Shown piece by piece: positions 49,561 to 60,066 of a DNA stretch of 64,000 nucleotides. The notes beneath the pieces are model-generated. The model saw only the letters and a list, made by a program, of their open reading frames with translations, ran no database searches and was not told the DNA's origin. Within the stretch, counting starts at the first letter, position 1. Each line of letters opens with the position of its first letter. The position numbers and the translations under genes were made by a program. Origin of the DNA: Herpomyces periplanetae (taxonomy: Eukaryota; Ascomycota; Laboulbeniomycetes; Herpomycetales; Herpomycetaceae); the NCBI GenBank assembly GCA_009733715.1, contig WMKJ01000073.1:1-64000 (forward strand). Reading direction: 5' to 3'.

Positions 49561-51831
49561 CTACATGGCAGAAATAGGAGCGGGCACGGGAGCGTTAATA
49601 TTAACGTTTTTATCGCGCACTGTGATGTCCTGACCGGTGGTAGATGAAGATGTACCAGTATCAGTATCATGGGGTAATTCCAACTTTTCACCGTTAATAA
49701 CACGTTCTACTTGATCACGATTTAAACATTCGTATTCGAGTAAAGCATTGGCCAATCTATCCAATTCGGAGCGTCGTGATGTCAATAATTGTGTAACACG
49801 TTTTCGGGCCTCCCCCAGTATATCGTGAACTTCATCCCAAATACGTTCACGAGTTTGTGATGATAATTGATCATAATGTGTATGTAAATCTATCGATCCA
49901 AGGGTAGCTGACATTCCCATTTGAGTTACCATAGCGTAAGCTATATCAGTTGCTTTACGAAGATCGGAGTGAGCACCAGACGTAACGTTATCGGGACCGT
50001 ATACTAACTCTTCCGCAACCGTTCCGGCTAAACAAACGTCAATTTGCGCTAAATATTGACGTTTTGCTTTGGAGTGTTGATCCATCTCAGGAAGTTGAAA
50101 TGTAACGCCTAAAGTATGCTCTCCGTGGGGTATAATTGTCGCTTTATACAATGGATCAGCGTATCTTGATAGTAAGGCCACTAAAGCATGCCCACCTTCA
50201 TGGTAGGCCGTTACAACCCTATCTTTTTCAAGGATTACTGCACTACGCCTTTCGGCCCCAAGTAGAATTCTATCCTTGGCCCATTCAATATCATTGAGTG
50301 TAACGTATGAAGCATGGTCTTTGCTTGCGTGAACTGCCGCTTGATTAACAATATTTTCCAATTCTGCACCTGAAAATCCTGGTGTACCTCGTGCAATTAC
50401 GGATGGATCCACATCGGGGGCAACTCGAATATTTCGCAGATGATGCTTCAGTATAGCTACCCGTCCACGTACATCGGGTAGTGGAACATTGATGTTTCTA
50501 TCAAAACGACCAGGTCGCGTTAACGCTTTATCCAATAACTGGGGTAAATTTGTAGCGGCAAGGAAAATTACACCGGAATTTTGGTCGAACCCATCCAAAT
50601 TCGTCAACAGTTGGTTTAGCGTTTGTTTAACATACGCTGCATCTCGTTCGTTACGCCGTCCACCGATAGCGTCTAACTCATCAATAAATACAATGGCTGG
50701 TGCCTTAGCCCGAGCTGCGCTGAATAGTTCACGAATTCGTTTTGCTCCAACGCCAACATAAACTTCATCAAATTCTGATCCTGACATGTAAAAAAAGGGT
50801 ACACCAGCTTCACCAGCAACAGCTCGAGCTAATAAAGTTTTACCCGTGCCGGGTGGTCCAACGAGTAAAATACCTTTGGGCATTTTACCGCCTAGTGTAT
50901 TAAATTTTTCCGGATTCTTTAAAAAGTCTACGATATCTTGTAACTCTTCCTTAGCTTCATCACAACCTTGTACATCCGAGAAGCGTGTCTTTTGTAATTC
51001 TGGTCTAACTTCGGTATACTGAGGATTGGTAACGCGACGTAGCACACTAGTACCTTCGAAGACAAGGTTAAGCAATACTACAACGCACCATATTGATAAA
51101 CCAAAGGATAACAGAAATTTTATTATACGAAAAATCGTGGAGAAAAGACTTTCTTCCAAGATAACATGAAGTGGATCCCCGCGTGAGCCACCTGAGCGTG
51201 AAAAAGCTGTTGAAAGATCACGAACTTTTGGCGGTGGATATACACCGCTATTAGGATCTTGTGAAGTAATCCCCGTAACAATATTCGGCGATTTGGCAAT
51301 CCGAGTAATTGGATTAACTTGAGTTGGTTCAGTCGTTCCAGTGAAATTAGCATGTGGTGTAGAAGACACCGAGGTATTGGATACGGTACCGGGTGAAGTG
51401 ATGTTAGTAAGTCTTAGTGCGCGTAAATAAGTTTCTTCACATGCTTGATTTGAAGCAAAGCGACCTAATTCAAACCTATTAATCACTATATCCGGACGAT
51501 TAGCGCGTAGTGAAGCAGTATATAGGGCGTGTTGAGCCGAAGGATTATCGGGATTATTATTAGCAATTTGTTCCAGGTGAACCAAGTACGATGGCGAAGA
51601 AGGAAAATTTTGATGTCGATGTAACAAAGCGCTCGTTGACAAATAAAATTTTCCCATGCCAAACCTACGCCGTTCGCTAACGCTCAACCAAGGTATTGAA
51701 GGAGTAGACTTGATCGGGTAGTTGTTTCGATATAAGGTCATGTTAGTCGCGTTATTAGCAACGCGAGCTGCTACCCATTTTGCCCGGTGTGAAGCGTACG
51801 TGGGTTTAAGAGTAGCGTATAGTCTCATCAT
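49561..51831 (-). CDS. YME1: YME1, mitochondrial i-AAA metalloprotease
   Basis: A single exon gives 756 residues (yeast Yme1 is 747). This FtsH-type ATP-dependent protease of the inner membrane degrades and remodels intermembrane-space proteins. The basic N-terminus ([19 protein letters not shown]) is a presequence. One membrane segment lies at about residues 238-258 ([20 protein letters not shown]). The AAA module has VGPPGTGKT (Walker A, 325-332), [11 protein letters not shown] (Walker B, 381-388) and GRFDR (second region of homology). The zinc site is HEGGH (544-548), with the third ligand region [13 protein letters not shown]. The C-terminal tail is Thr/Ser-rich. Upstream, three CACGTG cores lie within about 430 bp. 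Confidence 0.97.
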   Translation of the reverse strand: MMRLYATLKPTYASHRAKWVAARVANNATNMTLYRNNYPIKSTPSIPWLSVSERRRFGMGKFYLSTSALLHRHQNFPSSPSYLVHLEQIANNNPDNPSAQHALYTASLRANRPDIVINRFELGRFASNQACEETYLRALRLTNITSPGTVSNTSVSSTPHANFTGTTEPTQVNPITRIAKSPNIVTGITSQDPNSGVYPPPKVRDLSTAFSRSGGSRGDPLHVILEESLFSTIFRIIKFLLSFGLSIWCVVVLLNLVFEGTSVLRRVTNPQYTEVRPELQKTRFSDVQGCDEAKEELQDIVDFLKNPEKFNTLGGKMPKGILLVGPPGTGKTLLARAVAGEAGVPFFYMSGSEFDEVYVGVGAKRIRELFSAARAKAPAIVFIDELDAIGGRRNERDAAYVKQTLNQLLTNLDGFDQNSGVIFLAATNLPQLLDKALTRPGRFDRNINVPLPDVRGRVAILKHHLRNIRVAPDVDPSVIARGTPGFSGAELENIVNQAAVHASKDHASYVTLNDIEWAKDRILLGAERRSAVILEKDRVVTAYHEGGHALVALLSRYADPLYKATIIPHGEHTLGVTFQLPEMDQHSKAKRQYLAQIDVCLAGTVAEELVYGPDNVTSGAHSDLRKATDIAYAMVTQMGMSATLGSIDLHTHYDQLSSQTRERIWDEVHDILGEARKRVTQLLTSRRSELDRLANALLEYECLNRDQVERVINGEKLELPHDTDTGTSSSTTGQDITVRDKNVNINAPVPAPISAM

Positions 51832-54800
51832 ACCCTAATATTTCCTCTTTGCTTGCAAAAATAATTGCGTTAAATATTTCCCCCGATGCCACTAAATAAT
51901 TCCACATTCAATCCCCCGGCCTAGCGAGCCTTTTACTTTGGCAGTTTCCCGGATAGCTTGTTCAAGAATTAATAAAATCACTCTCCTAAATACAGAACAC
52001 GGTGAGCAAGAATAAAATTTACCAGTAAAAAGACCATTTTAGATCATAGTTATTCCATGATGAATTTTCAAATTACAAAACCACTCAACCTTCACCGTTT
52101 CTCCCTCATCCCCACGACTCAATTTTCGTGTCGACTTCATAAATTTATCACGTGATTACCGGAACATCTTCCATCCGCTCTAGCCCAGCCCCAGTAACGG
52201 TGCGCCACGTATCTGGTCACGTGGAAGCAGTGCTGGAAGTTGTAAGTGGCACGTGATGCACCGGATGTATTTTGGTGATGGTGATGATCACGAAGAATTC
52301 ATCCAACTGGGATTGCTTTCCTTTCCACAACCATTAATTAATGAATCATGTGTGCGTCTGCTTCATCATACGAATTTACTATGATTAAGCAAATTGCTTG
52401 ATGAAAATAACAGTATAAAGCATGCCGTGAGTGTGATTGTTAACGGTACCTGATCCAGATTAAACTTCTCCTGAAATTATTGTAATTCTCTTCAAAACAT
52501 AAATTCATGCTATTAATATCAAATCTACACACCAGTTCCCTTCATACATATTACTATAGGGCATGTTTCCGCACTCAACCCCCCATGCACCCGTAAAGTT
52601 ATGTTGTAACAAAGTAGTACATCTTTGCTCTAACATCAAGGTCAAACTACTCAGTGTTTAACAATGAGAAAAAGTTAAAATGATTAAACAATCAATGTGC
52701 ATTGTACCTGAATTTGTGCCACAGAATGTTAAGATGGTCTTAGATCGGACGATTAATTTGTATTCTAACTTTGATCACATTTATTACACTTGTGAAAATA
52801 TACTGTAGGATAACAAGTTCTTACTAGGCACCCATGTATAAGACGGATTAAACTTTAATGTCATACTCTTGTGTATGGTGAATCATGTATCCACTCTACC
52901 CACTTGTAAACTAGAATGGAATACTGAACAAACGATAATCATGAGCACAATGATGATCAAGTTCAACCAACCACTTACGATGGTCACTCGGTAAATTATC
53001 TTGGTTACGTGTAACTCGGTACACGAAGCTTACACACATTTAAAATTTCATTACATGGATAAAACTGCCAAACCAGCGGGGCGACAACAATAAAACTAAC
53101 CATTAATCCGGGGATCATAAAATCACTCACCATTAAAAGGGAAAAATACTGATAGGTCAAAGTTTGGCAATATAAATTTACCAAATCAAAACAGAAAATG
53201 ACGCACCTATGGGTTCCTCGTGCATAGGTATTGGTCATGATTAATGTATCAGCTCATAACCATACGGCAAACTCCGAAAATGGTTTAAGCTAAGGGATAT
53301 ATCTACGAAAATTGCGCACTGGCAAACAACCGAATAAGTATGAATTTGATTGATTGATTTAATTTGTTTAACGCGGGAGGTAAGATAGATCGATGAGTAA
53401 AAGTAAATGAATGATAAATAGGAGAAAATTGTGGAAAAGAAATGTTGTAAAATGCTCAAATAGATAGAATGGAAAGGAGTTAATCGAGGGAAAAATTGTA
53501 CCATGAGTAGAAGTCGGTTCAACACTGAACAACAAGGGGTATGGTACGATAAGTAAATGGGTTAGCAAAAGGATAAATGTGAAAATGCGCAAAAGATGAA
53601 TCAACCAAGAACAGACTTTTATGAAAAAGAAGAGAGAGCGGGTAACATTGAGGGATAAACAAGAACGTCGTGATAAGCGGGAGGTGGTTAACAAGGTAAA
53701 AGGATAGATTGAATTCGTCAGCGTTAATAGCGTCATGAATGTTAATGAAAATAAAAACCTTGAATTTGAACGAGATGAAACGCCTGGAATCCAAAAGGAA
53801 AAGGATATAGAGTTGCGAAACCATCACAGACAAGCTCACCAACATAATGTCAAAGAGAGAACGAATAGAATCGTGTAATGAACAGCTAAATCCGGAGCAC
53901 CACATGAAGAGCCCCCACATCACAGCTTAATTGATTCAAGCATGTGTACAAGTATATATGACTCTGTTATTGTGCGAACAGAAGAAAAAAAGTTACACGA
54001 CATTGATGTGAGCGGTAATCATACGCATCAAAATTACATTTAATGCGTACGAGCATGACTTGCCAACAAGATGATTGAGAAGTGAAGTGCGATAATAGAT
54101 AGGATTGTGTATCTTCACTGTTCGACACGAGCTCGGAGAAGAATAGAGAAGTGAAAAATCAATTTCACTTTCAGTATAAGGGGTCTAAGTTTTGTTAGTA
54201 GAATATAAAATAAGGGATGAATTAAACGAGGGTTGGTTGATCCATGAACAATTAACCCAATGGGTAAGAAGGAGAAAACATAGGGTATACACAATTGAAA
54301 TAAAAGATTGTCAGGCGTACATATAAAAAAAAGATGAAAGTCGCAAAGTTTGCGCAGTAGGATAATGATGGATGTAACGCATTTAACATGATGCATCAGT
54401 TTATCGTGACGAGTGTAAGCGCAGATGCGCATGGGAAGAAAAGTGTACAAGCACAAGCATAAGCACATGCACATGCTGATGAACATCAACATCAACATGT
54501 ATCCTCAAATGTTGTACACTTCTATGTTAGTGCAAATTCTGAGGTTGCCACTTTGAAACCTTCCATTACTTAGATTGTAAACTTGCGCAAAGTAATGATC
54601 AGTATTTCCGCAAATCAAACAAACGGTATTCTGGATACCTCCACTCCATCATTTGCGTCTCGGTACGACGTTGACATCCACATTTCAACCTTTAATAGTC
54701 AGAATGCGGAAAATGTCAATCGGGGCAAGTCGTCGGACTAGGCTGCAGGTTAAATGCACATTTGCGCAGCCAAGCGGGATTGTTAATTATAATACACTAT

Positions 54801-55854
54801 ATTAACCATTAATGTTAACGGAACAAAGGGAAGAAAGTGGAGAAGGTAAAAGTTAAGTTAAGCCGGATAGACAAGGCTAAGATACCTCGACTTCGACGGG
54901 AACTATATCATACGATATAGCTAACGAAATTAACTGCGCTTGAGCGCGTATATACAAAATTTCGACAAGTACCAACCGAATTTCAGGAGTCCAGCCAGTG
55001 ACGCGCAAGTGAAAGTGTCAGCACAAGCGCATACACATACGTATGTACGTAGGTATGTATTAACCTCCTTTCGATAAAATTACCCGCCAATAGTATGAAA
55101 CTACGTTTTCAAGTCTCCACGCGTACCCGCTCACGCCTCATGAAATCGATATGAATCAATGTATAGGATAACGGATTATTTGTCCAGATAATACCCAAGA
55201 GGCAAAACTCGAAAATGCCGCTGACTATACACGCCCATCTCCTTAATTGATTATCGCAAACCCGGCCATACACAAATGAACAATTTACACCAACCCATGG
55301 TGATTAAAATAGTGGTAACGACAGTGTCAAAAACTAACACTCAATATTACCATGCATAGTATCTATATGATCACCAAGAACAGTAACCATTACAAGTAAA
55401 ACCAATGCGGGAGGGACAGATTCCAAGGGATTTCTGTCCATTGAACTTGTTAGCAACCAATGTGTAAAAGACTGGGAAATGATGTTGGGTAGTGTAACTA
55501 CCCTGGCTGCTTGCCTGATTAATGATAGGGTTAAATAGTTCAAGAAAGGGTGTGCACAAATGATGTTTAAAATGGCTCAATGCTAATATAAGTCATTGAT
55601 CACAGGTACTCTGAGACGGGACTCTGAGTATCAAATCATAACCAGGGTATTATCGGAATGTGGAGATGTATATCATTTCCGGTAAATTGAACGATTGGTC
55701 AGCTGAGATATACTCATCTAACCGACAAATATTAAACGGCTGCACCAAGTAGGCCATGATCAACGCAACGTCCAAAATAAGTAACCCGGCAGTTGATTGT
55801 GATAAATTATCATCACCACCATCACTAAACGCGTACTAATCACTTAATCAAGGC
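51832..55854. other. Long spacer between YME1 and GPI18
   Basis: I see no gene in 4 kb. The left end (to about 52.3 kb) is the YME1 promoter with three CACGTG cores. 53.3-54.0 kb is purine-rich on the plus strand, producing long, hydrophobic minus frames (53241-53923) that look composition-driven. 54430-54500 has CACATG-type repeats. A 48-codon frame at 54595-54741 and overlapping minus frames at 55334-55580 lack recognisable features. A spliced gene with short exons cannot be excluded. Confidence 0.45.
52149..52255. promoter_or_regulatory. Cluster of three CACGTG cores upstream of YME1
   Basis: The cores are at 52149-52154 (TCACGTGAT), 52218-52223 (GTCACGTGG) and 52250-52255 (GCACGTGAT), about 320-425 bp upstream of the YME1 start. 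They match the motif seen in other promoters of this window and are candidates for bHLH factor binding. Confidence 0.5.
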
Positions 55855-57465
55855 CTACGCCGGTGGCAAATACGCCGCATATAAGGCTGATTGAACAATT
55901 ATATGTCCTACCATCCAAGCAACACAGGCACGGGGCCACCAAATGTGATAATTCCTCCATGACCTTGATAATGCTATTTTTTCATTCAGTAGCGTCCAAT
56001 GCTCCGACAAATAAAGTATCCATACAGGATATGCCGAGGCTAATCTTATTATGATTTGAACGTGAAAAGAAAATAGCGCAATTAAGGCCAATATTAATTG
56101 AGGAATGCTAAGCGCTGCAAGTAAAATAGCAGAATTCATCATTTGAATATCCTCCGACTTAACTTCCCCGGCATACACTGTACGTCTACGTTGACAATCT
56201 TGCCATCGGTGTTGACGAGTAGTAAAATAACTAGTCGACAGATAACACTTAACGTGGCCGATTACGTCAAGATCCCGGATAATGGGCAAAAAAACTAATC
56301 GTATATATCGGCGTAAATAGTGTATAGATGAAAAAATTAGAATCAAGAGCTGAGGTGCTGAAATGGCAAACAGTGCTAAATTAGCTAGGGTCCAATAGCG
56401 TAAAAAACCCACATTCCAGTACTTTGCTTGAATATAAGGGTAAATTAATCGTGGAAATTTGAAGCACCATTCGGGTTGGACAGACAGGAGCTCAGTTCCA
56501 CTGCAATATTCAAGCCACGCCAGGTATTGGGGATATAAAATGGCTAACATTGGTGCAACGAACAATGTAACCATAACGGCTAAATATAGTAGAATGGGTA
56601 ATGATTTTGATGGCACCACCATCTCCCAGAGTGATTTTGAAAGATGAGGATTGTTCATGTTGTAATGTACACCCCAAGTACGGATCAACAACAAGTTTAA
56701 CACATCAAAAGGGTAAATCAATAATGATAAAATACCATTAAACCGGAGTAAGGTGGCTAAGGACATTATTAATGATGATACCAATAAGGGCCATATAATC
56801 ATTGAAAACCATTTAACCCGCATGAGCGTGGGCAATGAAGCTTGTGGTGAATTTGGACTCGATATTGGGTTGAAAAACGTTTGAGTATTTTGACGATAGT
56901 GCACATACAAAGCGTATGCTACGATGTGTACACATGCAAATAAGCTTTCAGCATAAGGAGCTAGCAGGAATACCCCGGCGGGTAAAAGACTGAATAAACC
57001 AATCACTAACCAGGGATTAAGCCGAAATGAATACGCTATAAAGTACGCTGCGGGAAACGAGATTAATCGGCCCGTCAAGTTAACTAGCACAGCCGACATG
57101 GGTAAACTTAATGATAATGCGTCCGAAATTTTACGTAAAATATAAGGATAGGCGAAAGACGCTGCGTGCAAGTAATCATAGGGCCGAGGCTCGCCGACTG
57201 GACGTGAAGCTAAATAGGTGATATGAACTGCGTCCCATCTAATAAATCGAGACCGCGATGAAGTATCATAACCGGGCGTAGGGGAAATGTACAAGATCAA
57301 TCCAACCACACCAATTACGCATACTAGCAAAGATAAAGCGATAAATGGTGCACCAAATCCACGCCCATATCTTTTGGTAATTCGTGATGACAGCATTTGG
57401 TTAATGTGGCTAAAGCCTCTGAACAATGTGCGGAGGTGGCTGTGGTTTGCATTAAAAGAATGCAA
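55855..57465 (-). CDS. GPI18: GPI mannosyltransferase 2 (PIG-V/Gpi18)
   Basis: A single exon gives 536 residues. Gpi18 adds the second mannose to the GPI precursor in the ER lumen, using dolichol-phosphate mannose. It is strongly hydrophobic, with roughly ten membrane segments. The family motif FIRWDAVHITYLASR contains the catalytic-type RWDxxH early in the first lumenal loop. LLPAGVFLLAPYAESLFA, PEWCFKFPRLIYPYIQAKYWNVGFLRYWTLANLALF and the C-terminal W/HI-rich region follow as in PIG-V. ER membrane anchoring starts at FIALSLLVCVIGVVGLIL (about residues 41-58). A second Met at residue 24 is an alternative start. It is longer than yeast Gpi18 (433), mainly through the loop around 56160-56290. 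Confidence 0.9.
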   Translation of the reverse strand: MHSFNANHSHLRTLFRGFSHINQMLSSRITKRYGRGFGAPFIALSLLVCVIGVVGLILYISPTPGYDTSSRSRFIRWDAVHITYLASRPVGEPRPYDYLHAASFAYPYILRKISDALSLSLPMSAVLVNLTGRLISFPAAYFIAYSFRLNPWLVIGLFSLLPAGVFLLAPYAESLFACVHIVAYALYVHYRQNTQTFFNPISSPNSPQASLPTLMRVKWFSMIIWPLLVSSLIMSLATLLRFNGILSLLIYPFDVLNLLLIRTWGVHYNMNNPHLSKSLWEMVVPSKSLPILLYLAVMVTLFVAPMLAILYPQYLAWLEYCSGTELLSVQPEWCFKFPRLIYPYIQAKYWNVGFLRYWTLANLALFAISAPQLLILIFSSIHYLRRYIRLVFLPIIRDLDVIGHVKCYLSTSYFTTRQHRWQDCQRRRTVYAGEVKSEDIQMMNSAILLAALSIPQLILALIALFSFHVQIIIRLASAYPVWILYLSEHWTLLNEKIALSRSWRNYHIWWPRACVAWMVGHIIVQSALYAAYLPPA

Positions 57466-57499
57466 AATGTATAAAGAGGTATTAAAGTGAATGTGGAGG

Positions 57500-57620
57500 A
57501 TGGGGGTAGATGTGCTGTGTCGTATTGCATAAGGGTTGTGTAGTTCCGTGTTATGTTATGTTGTGCTGCGCTGCGCTGCACCGTACCGCATCGCACCGTA
57601 CTGCACTGTATTGTGTCGTG
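57500..57620. repeat. Decayed 5-bp-periodic repeat
   Basis: Reading in fives near the centre gives GTGCT GCGCT GCGCT GCACC GTACC GCATC GCACC GTACT GCACT GTATT GTGTC. The units share a G(Y/C)RYY-like pattern and drift outward. Confidence 0.65.
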
Positions 57621-57810
57621 TCCTCCGCACAATACACCTCGCAGTGTCAGGCAAGTGTGGTGTCCAGATATGTACGCGCAGATGAATAATCAAATGTAGT
57701 AAATCAGCGTGTGATTAGTGTAAACATCGCTTGTGAAGTCATTGAGCAAAGAGCCGTCCACTACTGCAACATAGTCAGATTGACAGTGTTGAAACAAAAA
57801 ATACAGCAAT

Positions 57811-57870
57811 CGGGGGGGGGAGAGAAGAAAATGAGGGGAGGGGAAGGGAGAGGAGGGGCGGAAATAAGCC
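57811..57870. repeat. G/A-rich tract
   Basis: Runs of 3-9 G separated by A-rich gaps, beginning with nine consecutive G. G-quadruplex formation on the plus strand is possible by inference. Confidence 0.6.
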
Positions 57871-58917
57871 CAGAGACTTGTAGGGATGTAAAATGAGCCT
57901 ATATAGAAAATATATTGAATAATTATATTCAAATACAGGTAATACATAAAATAGAGTTATATCGATAATGAACAAAATATTGGATATGATTTAGAAATGT
58001 TGGGTAATAATTGCTGTGTGTTATAGATAAAATCCCTAATTTGGGACGGAGCTGTAATAGGTGGACAGGGAGTGCGGAGACGGGGACGAGGACGGAGACG
58101 GGGAGAAAAATAAAATACACTGACCTTGGGTATTCCAAATTCAATAGCTGGCTAAGCAGCAGTAAGGGTAAAAGGGAGCGTTCACAGCAGAATGGAGAGC
58201 GCAAGTTTAATGCACTCACGAACGTACACAGAATTACATCCACTACTTAAGGCCAGATACTAAATAATTAATAATCATGAACAAATCTCTACACTTGACG
58301 AATACGACACCAGTAATGATAGTAAATAGTTAGTGTATGCTAGGGTGATTTAATTGACTTGGATCATAAAATATGAACGGGGAAACAAATGGATAGGGAT
58401 AATTATCAATGATTCACAGTGGAGAGAAGATGCAAGCGTAAACAAGGTCAAATTGCATCAAGCCGTACTCCACGAAAGCGGAAATGAATGAGGAAGGGGA
58501 GTGAAGGGGAAGGGATAAGAGAGGAGAGAAGGGAAAAGAGGAGGGAAGAAAAATTGATGGGTGAAAAGCAAAATAAATGTTTCGTGATACCAAGTGATGA
58601 AATATGACAAAGCAGTAGTAGTAGCGGCAAGAAAAAAGAAACTTTTCTTTCAAAATTTGGAGTGTAGCGAGATAAACATCCTGAAAAGCCATTCTACCAA
58701 TTTACCGTTGCAATGGTGGGTATACATACATACTGACGACAGTAGACATGGCGACTAGTGCACCACGGAGAGAAGAATCCAGATAAATTTAGCCGAGCCA
58801 AATTAAACTTTGCAAGGTAGACAGTTAGTAGTATATTGAAAACGATGAGTTAGAATTCCAGAAATTAATATTGACGATGATTGACGATGAATGGTGCCGG
58901 GGAAATTATTCATCTAT

Positions 58918-58995
58918 TTATACACACACGCACGCACGCACGCACGCACACACTCACACTCACATACACAAATATATATATATACACATATTTAT
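58918..58995. repeat. (CACG)n and (TA)n microsatellites
   Basis: ACGC units are followed by ACTC/ACAC units and then a TA run. The short frame at 58891-59199 runs through them and is not supported. Confidence 0.8.
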
Positions 58996-59712
58996 ATGGG
59001 AACAGGTTCAAATATATTGATTAAAATCCGGTCACATGGACGTATATATACGAACTCTTATGCACATCTCCTTCCTTCCCTTAACCTAACTCACAAACTC
59101 TGCTTAACTTATCAGCATATTACTCGCGCGCACTTTCCCATTACAGTAATTCTCGGCATTTTATCCTATTCTTTCTCAACTTTTCCCCTCGGAAATTAAA
59201 ATTTCCTCAGAAGGCCTACACAACCATCCCTTCAATAATGATGCAACTCTCAATTCACAATCATCTTGGAAGTATATCGTCGCTTTTCGTCCAATACACT
59301 ATTTCTCTTCTTTCCTCTCTCTTTCATTCTCCAACTCCACCACTCTCTCCAACTATTACATAACCAGTTGAATATATATTTTATTTCATCTCATTCACAA
59401 ATCTCACCAATTTTTTTGATTTTCCAATAATTCCTTCCTTCGTCCCTTCCATATCTTTTCTTCATCAATTTCACCTCAATTCTCTTATCTTTTTATCCCA
59501 TTATCCATCCCTACTACCTTCTCCTTCCCTTTTCTTCGTTTTGTATTTTTCTCCTCCCATCGTTCTTCCCTATTTTGCACCTTCGCTATCCAGTCTTTCT
59601 TCATTCCTTCTCCCAAACTCTTCGTTCACACATTCTAAGTCGAACGCTTAGTCTGCCTCTCGCATATATCGTTTCTCTAACGTACATCCCGTTATAAACG
59701 CTACCCGTACAT

Positions 59713-59784
59713 ATATTTATATAGATATATATATATATATACCCTTCCTCCATATATATCTATATATACCCATCTATATATCCA

Positions 59785-59819
<35 letters not shown>

Positions 59820-59820
59820 T
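59713..59820. repeat. (TA)n microsatellite cluster
   Basis: Three TA-rich blocks (TATATATATATA and longer) are separated by CCCTTCC and CCCATC. They lie 250-350 bp before the start of the zinc-finger regulator. Confidence 0.85.
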
Positions 59821-60066
59821 GTTCTGCGACGAGTCACCTTATTTCTCCCCTTTCGCTTACTCACTATTTTGTTCCTCTTATCCATACACACCTCAACCTA
59901 TACCTTTAAATACATATATTTATATCTGTATATTTATCCTCATATATTTAACATTGTATCTCACATACCTTTTTCTCCTTTACTTGTCCGTTTCTACCCT
60001 TTTTTTATACACTCTCATTCTTCATTCACATTCTACTCTCCCTTCCGCCGTCTGTTATTACTTTCA

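Larger units (their letters stand above)
57466..60066. other. Long divergent spacer GPI18 / zinc-finger regulator
   Basis: No gene is supported in 2.6 kb. 57500-57620 is 5-bp periodic. 57811-57870 and 58070-58110 are G/A-rich. 58918-58995 has ACGC and TA repeats. 59100-60066 is C/T-rich on the plus strand, with TA runs at 59713-59820. The C/T-rich kilobase ends at the ATG of the downstream gene and may be its promoter and leader. Confidence 0.5.

Noticed and set aside
53241-53923. Overlapping hydrophobic minus-strand frames of 94-134 codons
   Set aside because: The plus strand is purine-rich here, so the minus strand encodes Leu/Phe/Ser-rich runs by composition. No family signal was seen.
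54115-54498. 127-codon minus frame
   Set aside because: Its start is a CATCAA/CACATG repeat and its content (many Leu, Phe, Cys) is composition-driven.
54595-54741. 48-codon plus frame with balanced residue use
   Set aside because: It is short, without homology that I recognise, and such a length is expected by chance.
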